In this document: positions 42,150 to 52,954 of the stretch, one piece after another
Layout of the letters: the number at the start of each line of letters is the position of its first letter
Position numbering within the stretch: position 1 is the first letter of the stretch
From: Buddleja alternifolia
Lineage: Eukaryota; Streptophyta; Magnoliopsida; Lamiales; Scrophulariaceae
Reading direction: 5' to 3'
NCBI GenBank assembly: GCA_019426215.1
Contig: CM033391.1
Coordinates: 10,528,708-10,592,707, forward strand
DNA: 64,000 bases
Notes under the pieces: model-generated
Seen by the model: only the letters and a program-made list of their open reading frames with translations
What the model was told of the DNA's origin: nothing
Databases searched by the model: none
Made by a program: the position numbers and the translations under genes

Positions 42150-45118
42150 CTCAAGATGTACCTCCAGAGGCACCAATCGCTGATGCCCCTCTTTCATCCG
42201 AGATTCCAGTTAAAGTGGATGTGGATATGGCAACTGTTGTGGATATCGCTAAGGAAGCATCTCAAGCCCTTCTTGACGCTGAAACATCATCAGCCAGTGA
42301 AGCGACTCTAAACGCTGAGCGGTCGATAGAAGTGGCCCCTATCCTAACAGAAGTGATTTCCATTGTTCCTACTCCAACGGGACCTCCTCCTCGTGTCATC
42401 GATTTCTTCCCGCGCGGATACACTCCAGATGTTGAAATTTATTATGCCGCCAGAGAATGAGACACTCAAACGCTTGCCGAGTTGGAAATACAATTTCAAA
42501 CAACTCTCCATCGGCCCGATTTGTCCAACTCTCTCAAATTTGAAATCTTTGAGTGTATTGCCGATCTAGAACTATATAACTTGGAGCGTCTTCACTCTCG
42601 CCTTGAGTATATTCGTAATCCAGTTTTCAACAGAGCTGATCTTGACCTTCAGCGTTTCAATTCAAACGGTCGCTCGGACGAGTCCTTTTATCCTCAGCGC
42701 CAAAACAAGATTGTTTTCAAGAACCCCCACATGGGTGATTGGAACAGGGATCCAGATGAAGAAGATCTCAACAAGATAGGCTATTCAGCTCTCCCCTCCG
42801 TCGTCAAGTCTCCCCAGAACGCTCTCTCTCTGAATCCACTTAAGTTATGGAAAGGCAAAGGACCGCTTGTTGCGGAGCGCCCAAATCCGGTCAATTCGTG
42901 GATAGAAGATGAGGCCCGTGAATATCTCGCCAGATTATGGGCTGATGACTATGATGAAGAGACGGAACGCTTTGAGAAGTTCCTTGCTACTGCCAAAGAG
43001 CAAAAGAAAGCAGACAAACTTGGAGAATGGTGGATGATGAATACAGCCAGGTGGGCTGAAGAATTTGTTCTTCATTTCTACACCATTAAAGAACTGATCA
43101 GATATCCATTTTTGTTCAATTTTGGAATAGAGTACAGACGCCGAGGTTATGCAACCTTTTTGCTTCAACAGCGTCAGAATATTGCAGGGAATGTTAGCGC
43201 TTTACCATGATATCGACAACCAATCAAAAGCTACATTCGCCAGCAACTTGCCTTATACAGCCAAGGTGGACGCTACGTTTTGCATCTTCGTGCTGGGTTT
43301 GTTCAACGAGTCTTTCCTGACCTAAATGAAGACGCTTCATCAAGTAAACAACCTCTTCTTCCAGGCCAGAGTCAGATTCGTGTGGATGTTTCTACTGAAC
43401 ACGCTGAGTTCGCTGAGTTCCACAGATCAATGAGAGCAGTGTTTGAAAATGCCCAAGCGCTGGACATCAGTTTCAATCACTTTTCCGGGTGTTATAATTT
43501 CCGAGGCTATACTCTTCACCTTGTGCTCTTTAGTGAATCCAATATTCAAGTGGCCAAGATAATCTCGCTAATTAGGCCAGTGGACCAAGAAGTAGCTCAA
43601 GCACTCATGCCTTTGATTTCGGACTTCTTCAACTGTTATACTTCAGGGATTGCTTTACCGGAAGGTATGCAGCTTGCACTAAGTACCGAAGAGCGCGAAG
43701 ACGCTATATTCTTTATCCCACAATCTAGCCTGATCAGTCCAAGGAATGTAATGGAAGCCCTTGGCCCCCTCTGGGCCATTGGTCTTAGAGAACCTTCTCC
43801 CTCCATCAAAATTATAGAAGAAGAAAGTGCTCCTACTGAAGATGACGCTCCACTTCCAGATTCCTCCAGCACTCCAGTGGTCAAGCCTCCAGTGATTGCC
43901 GATCCTATCATGGATAGAGCGATTGAAGAAGTGCACGCTGAAATTGCTCAAGCGCCTGAAGAACCTTTTATCAGAGATAAATCCAAAGGTAAGGCTGCAG
44001 TTTCCTCTTCCCCAGAGCGTCCTTCTTCCGATTCAGATTCTGAGAGCGATTCAGAAGCCAGAGATTTCAGACAGGCAGTCCGAAACTCGCTAACCAACAT
44101 TGAGGGTTCCTGCTCCAAGATCTTTGAGGCTGCTGATAGACATATCTGCATAGTATCAGATACGCGGACTCATGATATTGGCAACGCTGCAAATAAAAGC
44201 ACTATTGCTATCATGCAAAGCATATCACCTCTTGTCGCTGAGCTCTCATCTGAATTCAACCGTCACTTAGCTCAGAGCGCCCTGGCCGATACTGAAAGAC
44301 ACGCTTCATCCGATGCCGCTGCTCAGAGTGTCGCTCAACAAGTTGTTCTTCTCATCGAAGAAGTTAGACTCTTGCGCCGCGATGTCGTTGAACTCAAGAA
44401 CTCCCTTGATAATGTCAAGAAGGGGGAAGATAAAGAAAAGTCCAAAGCGATTTCCAAGACAGATAATAAACAGTGGCGTTCATTGTTTGAAGAATTAGTA
44501 AGCATTAAGAAAATGCTATCCAAGAAAAGAAAGCCAAGGTATTATCTCGGAAAGTACGCGCTTCCAGAATTGGACCCCGAGTTCTTAGAAAGCATGGAAT
44601 TTCCTGCTTATGCCGGACCGCTACAACGACCTATCAATTGGAGACCGTCAAATGATCGACAAAGAGATATCTATCATGACTTAATTCGTGAACTTGGTAT
44701 TCCACCAAGGGACTGGACGGAAAGGTTGTTAGAACTAAATGAAAGCACCAGACTTTGTAGACATGATTATGATGAAGTTCAACATACGACAATGATCGAT
44801 ATTGATCGTCTCTTGTTGGAACTAGCGCTAGAAGTTCTACAAGGCGAAGCAAGAGCGAAGCGACAGAAAAAGTGATTGGTTTCCTTTTTAATGTTTTATC
44901 CGTTTTACTTTTATCTTTTATTTATGATTCAGTGTAAAACATGTATGCTTTAAATTCTCTCAATGAATGAATGTTTTAACGCTGAAACATCTTGTTGAAG
45001 CTAATCTAATTTTAGCTAACTTTACTAACTTTTCAAACGCTAACTTATATTCCTTTGGGCCTTTTCTTTTTAAGTAACTCTTAAATTATAAAAGAGTTAT
45101 AAGAGTCTTGACATCATC

Positions 45119-45131
45119 AAAAAGGAGGAAA
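45119..45131 (+). promoter_or_regulatory. Polypurine tract of element C
   Basis: AAAAAGGAGGAAA directly before the 3' LTR start TGTTAGG. Element D has the equivalent at 59100-59112. It would prime plus-strand synthesis. Confidence 0.8.
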
Positions 45132-45132
45132 T

Positions 45133-45813
45133 TGTTAGGAAATTTCATGTTAGATGTTTTGATGATGACAAGATAGGATTCAATGTTAGACCCCAAAAAT
45201 ACAATGTAAGTTTCCGTTTTTCATAGAATGATGTATAAGCGTTTGAATGTTGTAATTTATTATAGGCTTGTAATTTTTATCTTTGTAGAATTTAGACTAA
45301 GTCTTAAGCGACTGAATCGCTAGTAGTATTCTAGGTGAGTCTATTAGAGAAGAAGTTGAAGACCAGCGTCTGAAGTCAATCGGAGATAAAGTTTTTCTTC
45401 TTAGCGTCTGTCAAACGCTAAAAGATCTCATTTCAGGATTATGGATCAGCGCTCGAAATCCCTCAAGCGACTTATGTCAGATTCACCTGAAAAAAATCCT
45501 CAAGTCATGGAGGACTTAAATGCAATCATTCAACGGGCATTTATTTCCAACGGGAATTAAATTCAAAATGCATTAAATGCCTGATAAGAGCATTAAATGT
45601 GATAAGCCAATATGACTTGTGGACAAGCCATCTTTTGACCAGACTGTCAGGAAAATTCAGAATTTCAGCTGCTCCAGTCTAATCGGCTTCAGCGAATTTC
45701 CAGGAATGTCAGAGAAAAGGTATACTCACGCGCCATGTGAGAGGCACGCTCCTACATGTGTCCAACGGACAGATCCCAAGAAATTGCCTATAAATACCTT
45801 ACCCCAGCAAACC
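45133..45813 (+). repeat. 3' LTR of element C, left part
   Basis: Begins TGTTAGGAAATTTC. It is nearly identical to 31200-31875, with a few substitutions and small indels. It is interrupted at AAACC (45809-45813) by a nested LTR and resumes at 47623. Confidence 0.9.
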
Positions 45814-47617
45814 TGTTAGGAATTCCATTGTTAGATGTTTTGATGATGACAAGATAGGATCTCATGTTAGACCCTAAAAGAATATAAGTTTATACTTTCA
45901 TAGAATATATGTATAAGCGTTTGAAAGTGTATTACTTTGTTAGGCTTGTAATTTTTATCTTTGTAGATTTTAGACTAAGTATTAGATACCGAGTCACTAA
46001 TAGAATTCTAGGTGAGTCTATTATAGATGAAGTTGAAGATTAGTGTCTGAAGTCAAGAGAAGATGAAGATTTGTCTTAAGCGTCTGTCAAACGCTTAAGA
46101 GTCTATTTCAAGAGTTATTCGAGAGAATGTTCTTAGTGCCTAGCTAACGCTAAAGGACTGTTCCAGAAGTGTGAATCGAGAGCTCAGATACTCAAGCGTT
46201 CATCGAAAGGATTCACCTGAAATACATCCTCAAGTCATCTAATCCTGAATGGTCATTTATTTCCAGCGGGAAATAAATTCAAGTGCATTAAATGCGATCT
46301 GACTTGTGGACAAGCCACCCTTTTGACTAGACTGTCAGCTTTTCAAGTTCAACCTGTTCCTGTCAAATCGGATTCAGCAGAAATTAAGGAATGTCAGAAA
46401 AGGGACTATTTGCGCTCAATTGTGTCCAACGGAAAAATCCCAAGAAACCCTATAAATAGTACCCTTCAGCTATCTCTGTGTGTGCGTGAAAGACGTAAAT
46501 GTGAAAGAGAGCTGAGAAATAATTTGAGAGAAAAGCTTGCAAACCTCATAGCCAAAATCCTTCAAGCTTCTCAAATACATTTCAGACAGTCACCAGATAT
46601 CTCAAACCTCTTCCAAAGAAGAAACCTAAATTCTTACTGAGATATCCCAAGTTGTTTGAACTTCCCAACATCGAACAAACCTGTTACAATAAACCCTCAA
46701 CACCTTTCATCTGAGTGAGAAAGATTGTTGACTTCCACAAGTAGTATTTTTGAGTAAGAGAAGCTTGTTGAAGAAAAGTCTTTATTGGAGCTGAAGTCTG
46801 AGTGATCAAGGAGCTCAAGGCCATCTTGGAGAAGATCTTTATTGGAGCAGAAATCTGTGTGATCAAGGAGCTCGAGATCGTCTTTCCAGAAGCAGAGGAT
46901 TAAAGTGGCTTGCAGCAGAAATCTGTGTGACCAAGGAGCTCAAGTCATCTATATCCATCTCTTCCTTTGTCCCTACTTTGTAGAAGTCTCTGTGTGAATC
47001 TTCGAGAATCAATTTAGTGGATTGCCTCCAAGTGCATAGGAGAAGAAGGACGTAGCTGGGATTACACCACCCAGTGAACCTTACAAATTATTGTGTTATT
47101 TACTGTTTTATTTGCTGTATTTATAGTTGCACATTATACCTTGAAAAGGCATATAAAACAGTCAAGCGTCTAATTTAAGTCAAAGAGAACACTAAGCTTT
47201 CAAATCAGTCTTAAGCGATTGACTAAGCGCTAAGCACTCTAAGCGCTCAAAACGTTTTAAAGAAAAGCAACTAAGGAAAACTTTGTGACGCTAAAGCTTT
47301 CAAAGAGAAGACTCCAAAAATTATTCCGCTGTGCTAACACTGATTAAAGAACTGAACGCTTAAACCTACTTGGTTAAAGTATTCAAATCTTGAAGTCTAA
47401 GTTAACTTTCTAAAAACAGTCTTCATCAGACGCTTCGCCAAAGCGCCTATATTTTAAGTGAACGCTTAAGTCAAGCGTTAGACACTTCAAGCGTCTACTA
47501 TTTCAAGCGTCCAAAAACCATTTTAATACGAAACTTTTTGAAGTAGAAAAAGACTTCAGGGTCTATTCAACCCCCCCCCCCCTTCTAAACCCTTTTGTAT
47601 GCCTCTTGGGACAAACA
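45814..47617 (+). mobile_element. Solo LTR of the same family nested in the 3' LTR of element C, 1804 bp
   Basis: Starts TGTTAGG and ends GGGACAAACA, with an exact 5-bp TSD AAACC at 45809-45813 and 47618-47622. It is clearly diverged from the LTR of C (for example in 46080-46250). It is longer partly because a segment near 46779-46950 is tandemly repeated about three times and partly because of a larger AAGCG-rich part at 47160-47520. A run of 12 C lies at 47571-47582 near the end. Confidence 0.92.
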
Positions 47618-47622
47618 AAACC

Positions 47623-48456
47623 CTAAAAATACAAGATACATACGAAAAAGAGAAGAAAAACTATTGCCAAAAATCTTACGCACATTTTCTGAGAAAAAGC
47701 TTAGAAACTCCATAGCCAAATCTTTCAAGCTTTTTATCTACATTCCAACAGTCAAAAATATCTCAAACATCTTCCAAAGAAGAAACTCAAATTTTAACTG
47801 AGATATTCCAAGTTGTTTGATCTTTTCAAAAACAAACAAAACCCTAGTGACAAACCTCAACTTTTCATTTGAGTGAGAAAAGTTGACTGAACCCTTTCAG
47901 GCAGTATTTCTGAGTGAGAGAAGCTTGAAGAAGACGATCTTCATTGGTGCTGAAGTCTGTGTGATCAAGGAGCCCAAGATCATTTTCACCCTTTTACTAT
48001 TGTGTAGAAGATTCTGTGTGACTCTTCGAAAATCATTCTAGTAAATTCCTCCAAGTGAAAAAGGAGAAGAAGGACGTAGCTGGGATTACACTACCCAGTG
48101 AACCTTATATATCTTGTGTCATTTATTTTTATTTGTCTTATTATTATTTTTATTACATCATTTATCTTTGAAAGAGACAAGTTAAAGTGCAAAGCGATTA
48201 AGTTGACTAAAAGAACGCTAAAATTCATTTTCGCTGTGCTAACCCTGATTAAGCGATCTAAGCGTTGCCCTACTTTGGTAAACTGCTAAAATCACTGAGT
48301 CTAAGTTAACTTTTCTAAAGCGTCTGACCCAAGCGCTCAGTTATTCAAAGCGTTCAAACCTTTAAAGTGATACGAGATTTTTGAAGTCGAAAAAGATTTG
48401 AGGGTCTATTCAACCCCCCCTTTCTATACCCTTTCGTATGCCACTTGGGACCACCA
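47623..48456 (+). repeat. 3' LTR of element C, right part
   Basis: Continues the LTR after the nested insertion, matching 31876-32709 almost base for base, and ends GGGACCACCA at 48456 followed by the TSD CTGTG. Without the insertion the 3' LTR is about 1515 bp. Confidence 0.9.
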
Positions 48457-48461
48457 CTGTG

Positions 48462-48993
48462 TGATCAAGAAGTTCAAGACTATCTTTGTGGATTCACCAT
48501 TTGTAGAAGCTGTCAGTGTGAAGCTTTGAGAATTGTTTAGTGAAATTACTCCAAGTACAAAAGGAGAAGAAGGACATAACTAAGATTAATTACATCATCC
48601 ATTGAACCTTACAAATTTCTTGGGTCATTTACTTTATTATTGCTTTCACATCTGTTGCATATTTTTCATCAAAAGGATACAAGTAAGTTAAATGACTAAT
48701 TGGCTAAAGAACGCTAAGTAATTTAAACCTATTTCCATCATGCTAACCCCGATACAAGAGCCTTAAGCTTTGATCCTACTTTGATCAATCGTTAAGCCTC
48801 TTTGTCTAAGTTATCTTTTAAATCACTTTGTTCAAGCGCTTGACTAAGCGCTTAACAGTTCACTAAGCGTTCAAAATATTTTTAAGGCAAGAAAATTTTT
48901 GAAGTTTAAAAAGAACTTAAGAGTCTATTCAACAAACCCCCCCCCCCCCCCCACCCCAAAAAAAATCCTTTCATATGTCACTTGAGACCAACA
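48462..48993 (+). repeat. Outer solo LTR, right part
   Basis: Continues the diverged LTR interrupted at 31199: TGATCAAG block, AAGCG-rich part, a run of 16 C (48937-48952) and the end CACTTGAGACCAACA at 48993. No TSD could be found for the outer LTR. Confidence 0.8.
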
Positions 48994-50058
48994 AAATAAA
49001 TAGAAATTCGTTATTCAATACGGATAATAACTTTTGAAATACAATATGGACAAGATACTAAAGTAATCCAGGCACATATACATTAAACAAAAATTATAAG
49101 AGGCCAAAATATTAGAGTTGAGTCTATACACCCGCAAGTATATCATAACCTGACACAAGTTCATCAAAACCATTTCCAATAATTTTTTCAAGCTCTTCAT
49201 TCCCTTGCTTTGACACTTTAATCTTACACTCAATTTCAAGTTTTTCACATTCCATAGAGCAGACTTTACGCCCTCGCAGTTCCATCTCAAATATTTTTTT
49301 CCCAAACTCTCATTCCAGCTGAATGCTATCTTTGCCAGTTCAATCTCAATTTTTTTTGAAGTACTATTTTTGCATAAAAATCTGAGGTTGCTCTTTAGGC
49401 ATAATTAGTCTCAATAAACATCAATAAAGCCTCTAAAGAAGTAGCTTTAATTAGTAAGCCTTGTTTAATATTAATGCATGTACTCACCATGTGCATCCCC
49501 TGAAACCCTTAAAGGATTATGTATTCCAAAGAAGCGAAAAAATAGTTCTTGTGGCATCCACCACATGATCCTTTCAAGACTTTCATCTTTTCACTGTCCA
49601 GCATTTTCATTTCTTTTCAATCTTTTTGTAAACCCCTATGACTTTTTTTTTACCCCTCAGACTTAAATTCACAAGATAATTGTCAAATTAGTTGGAAAAG
49701 CACGATATTAAAAAAAAAAAAAACCGAAAAAACTAATTTTAATCCCAAAAAATTAGTTCTTGTTAGACTTATATTGAGAAGTCGTGCCAATCTTCTATTT
49801 TCTTTGAAGAAACAATAACAACAGTAGGTTCATCAATGCCATCATCAACTTCCTCATCAAAATATTCTTACATTTCTAAAACTCAATTATTGCTCGGGAC
49901 CATTTGTAATACCCAAATAATTAATACATTTATATATATAGCTTGTAATTAAGGTTATTTTCGGTACTTTAACTATTAGTGTGATTTGAATACATAGTGT
50001 CCAACCGGGTGATAGAGATTGGATAGGGCTTTAATAGTTAATATCAATAAGAAACTAA
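48994..50058. other. Intergenic DNA with a possible minus-strand coding remnant
   Basis: AT-rich. On the minus strand, about 49330-49130, one frame gives a Glu/Lys-rich, probably helical stretch ending in a stop near 49131, which could be the end of a degraded gene; I cannot name it. An A-run lies at 49710-49722. The rest shows nothing. Confidence 0.3.
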
Positions 50059-52327
50059 GGCTTCGTTTGGTTAGGGTTTATAGAGGTGATATATCCGTTA
50101 TCACTCCTAATTTTTAATTTGGTTCAACAAGCTCGGCCCATGATACACAACAGGCCCGGTCTTTTATCACACCTATTCTAGGATACTGAATACCACCGGG
50201 TAGGTGGCATCTATTATCACGAGATTATATCCAATCCTCTTTAAATATTGTAATGACTAATTTACCCCTGTAATAAAAACAACCTAAAATACATAACCTA
50301 TTTTCTATCCCAGCAAAGTTATTCAAGTCTAGCAGAAGAGAGGTATGTCTTGAGAGAGATGGAGGCACCACTGCTTCTGTTCATCTTCCAACATAATTCC
50401 TAGTTTATTTTATATTCTAATCTTACCTTCGTTATGATTTTGCAGATTGGGAATCGGTATTCAAAGCAGTGATACGTGAAGCTTCTACTTCGTGATAAAC
50501 CTTAAGGTAAGTTTACATTGAAATTTTATGCGAAGAAATCATGTACCCATCATAATTGTTAGAGTTTTGTTAATTTAATTTTTATTTCGAATACCAAGAT
50601 TCTTTTTTCGTATGTCGTTTGCTATGCTCTATTGAGTTTCTACTTGTAAGCTTCCATTGGATTCACAAATTAAATCTTTACCAAAAAATTAAATACTCTG
50701 ATTTGTTGAATATAGTGCGATTTGAGTGAAGCCCAGGTGAGAAAACAGGGAAAAGAGAGGACCCTTTTGGGAGTTTTGTGAATCTCGATGTATGTGTATA
50801 GGTGACATATGCTTACGGATTGTTGCTGTGTAGCAGAGAGAAGGGATATGTCATATGTATATGTCTTGAATGGATGAACATATATTTAATTGTTAGAAAT
50901 TTGTTAATTTAATTTTTATTTGGAAGAGAAAAGAAAAAGAGTGATAATTTGGGTATTCGGATGTGTGCGTGCTTGAGTGTGTGAACAATGTGTAGTTAGT
51001 GCATTTAGCTAGCTTGCTTTTCATGTTTTCTTGAAGAATTCCTCTGTAATTCAGTAGTCTATTTTACCTGCTTATGAACATCTGTTAATGTTTTTGAAGA
51101 ATGTCTCTTGGCCCTTTTGACAACAGTAGAAAGTGGCTTTCACTAATATAGCCCCTCGAAATTTCAGTTTTCTCCATAAAACATTTTTTCTTGATGGAAT
51201 TTAGGTATACAAGAAAAAATATGTTAATTGGTTACTTTTTGTATGCTTATATTATCATAAAAGTCGTAATGGTAATACATTTTGATGTTCAATAACGCAG
51301 TTACGATGTCTCTACAATTGAAGAGAAAAGCAGAGATATTCCTTCTTATCTCGGAAATCATGCATCAAAACATGTTCATTTTTAATATGTTTGTGAGACA
51401 CATGCACAATAATGGTGGTAGACGTAGGGAGACTGAAAAACTTATTAGATATGTTATGGCCAATAGGATCCCAAAGCAAAGTTTCCTGTGGTGGCCCCAA
51501 GAAAGGTGTTTCAACTAAGAGAAGTTGGTCCCAGCGTGAGGAAGAAGTCTTGATTAGTGCATTGAAAGATATCATTGCCCAAGGTTGGAAGGCGACAATG
51601 GCTTCAAGACTGGTTACCTCCAAGAGCTTGAACATTACATGGTAAGAGCATTCACAAGCACTAATTTGCGTGCTCTTCCTCATATCAATTCGAGGATACA
51701 TGTTTTGAAAAAGAACCGTGGGAGCCTATCATCCATGCTTTTGAAAAGTGGTATTGGGTGGAATGATACAACGAAGATGGTTGAGGCTAATGATGATGCA
51801 TGGGACGGATATGTTAAGGTATATATCGTTGGAAAATTTAGTGTTTGTTTTCAGTAATTAATACATGCAAACTTTAATATATGTACACTATATTACTTTC
51901 AGACAGACAGTAATGCTCGTTTGATGCATTACAAGTCTTGGCCGTTATATGATGATTGGGTAGAAATATTTGGAAAGGATAGAGCAACTGGAGAACAAGC
52001 CGAAGACTTCGTGGAAGCTGTGAACCACGTTCTGAATGAAACAAATCATTGTGATAAAGACACAAATCATCGTGATAAAGACGTTCTTGATGGTCTCGAA
52101 ACTATCAATGAGGGCTTTGGGGGCGAGACAGAGACCATGTCCGTTTGTCAACCAATGTCAAGTGTAAATGCAAAGAAAAAAGCTGGGAAGAAAAGAAAGT
52201 CAGTTGAAAGCCAAGAACCAATGTACGAGTTACTTGGAAATTACTGCAAAAGTACCGACTTAAGGTTAGGTGAAATAGCAAAGAGGATTGGATATGACTA
52301 TGACATGTCAATGGCAAGGAAGGAGGT
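50059..52327 (+). mobile_element. Left part of a PIF/Harbinger-type transposon (tentative)
   Basis: GGCTTCGTTTGGTTAGGG at 50059, preceded by TAA (50056-50058), resembles the terminal repeat and 3-bp target site of plant PIF/Harbinger elements. Leader exons seem present: acceptor TTTTGCAG at 50445 with donor AAG/GTAAGT at 50507, and acceptor AACGCAG at 51300 just before an ATG (51306). The following frame (RRRETEKLIRYVMANRIPKQ at its end) may be the start of a transposase, joined to a Myb/SANT frame as in two-gene Harbinger elements. The right terminus was not found. Confidence 0.45.
51306..52327 (+). pseudogene. Myb/SANT-like domain gene, 5' part, interrupted by element D
   Basis: The frame KRSWSQREEEVLISALKDII near 51520 is the start of a Myb/SANT-like DNA-binding domain (trihelix type) found in L10-interacting-MYB-like proteins and in PIF/Harbinger elements. 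A one-base loss near 51590 shifts the frame; it goes on as NGFKTGYLQELE, HINSRIHVLKKN, KSGIGWNDTTKM. An 84-bp intron fits at 51819-51902 (AAG/GTATAT to CTTTCAG). The next exon has YKSWPLYDDWVEIFGKDRAT, then a Lys-rich linker (KKKAGKKRKS), and stops at 52327 where element D starts. The remainder is at 60609-60768. The start codon is unsure, since the upstream frame (51306) belongs to another protein start. Confidence 0.7.
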
Positions 52328-52954
52328 TGTTAGGAAATTTCATGTTAAATGTTTTGATGATGACAAAATAGGATTTTTTGTTAGACCCCAAATACAATGT
52401 AAGTTTCTGCTTTGATAGATCTTTGAATAAGCGTTTGAAAGTATGTAATTTTCTTTAGGCTTGTAATTTTTATCTTTATAGATTTTAGACTAAGTATTAG
52501 ATACCGAATCGCTAATAGAATTCTAGGTGAGTCTATTAGAGAAGAAGTTGAAGATCAGCGTCTGAAGTCAACTAAAGATGAAGATTTGTTCTTAACGCCT
52601 GTCAAACGCTAAAGGACTATTTCAGGATTTATGAATCAGGCGCTCAAATCACTCTAGCGATCCGGTGACAGATTCACCTGAATTAAATCCTCAAGTCATG
52701 AAGGACTTAAATGCAATCATTCAATGGACATTTATTTCCAACGGGAAATAAATTCAAATGCATTAAATGCCTGATAAGAGCATTAAATGTGATAAGCCAC
52801 TGTGACTTGTGGACAAGCCACCTTTTGACTAGACTGTCAGAACTTCAGAGTTTATAGCTGCTCCCATCTAATCGGTGCCAGCAAATTTTCAGGAATGTAA
52901 GGTTTTAGGGAAAATCACGCGTTGCGTGAAAGGCACGCTCTCACATGTGTCCAA
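52328..52954 (+). repeat. 5' LTR remnant of element D
   Basis: Matches the start of 59114-60603 closely (the blocks GTTTCTGCTTTGATAGATC and AATAAGCGTTTGAAAGTATG are shared) up to CATGTGTCCAA. There it passes into the RT sequence AATAAGCGATTGTGTGAG. Two bases (AA) are shared at the junction. Confidence 0.9.

Larger units (their letters stand above)
41544..44875 (+). pseudogene. ORF3b of element C: long frame with two introns, function unknown
   Basis: After the TAG the same frame goes on as a Pro/Ser/Glu-rich segment to about 42400 (with two GT-AG introns). A conserved, probably folded part follows (42480-43870; blocks RSDESFYP, NPHMGDW, KLWKGKGP, NPVNSWIEDEA, QGGRYVLH, AEFAEFHR, LSTEEREDAI). 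Then come an acidic Ser-rich linker (43990-44070), a coiled coil (about 44331-44440) and a basic C-terminal domain ending AKRQKK at 44875. Internal stops are TGA at about 41657, TAA at about 42038, TGA at 42458 and TGA at 43208. Element D has sense codons at the three that could be compared base by base. Joined, the region would give roughly 1,400 residues with ORF3a. I do not recognise the family. Confidence 0.6.
31200..48456 (+). mobile_element. Large Sirevirus-like Ty1/copia element C with an extra ORF3 region
   Basis: A complete but damaged element inserted in an older LTR of its own family, with a 5-bp TSD CTGTG at 31195-31199 and 48457-48461. Order: 5' LTR, initiator-Met primer site, gag, protease, integrase, RT, RNase H, ORF3 region, polypurine tract, 3' LTR. 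Without its two nested LTRs it is about 14.1 kb, large for copia. The RT block [14 protein letters not shown], the coiled-coil gag with a CCHC knuckle, and an extra gene after pol point to the Sirevirus lineage. The LTRs look nearly identical over their first 650 bases, so insertion was recent, yet the coding frames carry several stops and frameshifts. Confidence 0.9.

Noticed and set aside
40528..44875. Calling ORF3 an envelope gene
   Set aside because: Position fits the Sirevirus envelope-like gene, but no signal peptide, membrane span or glycoprotein-like features are visible, so I left the function open.
51945..52317. Minus-strand frames across the Myb/SANT exon
   Set aside because: Shadows of the plus-strand exon, which has clear family motifs.
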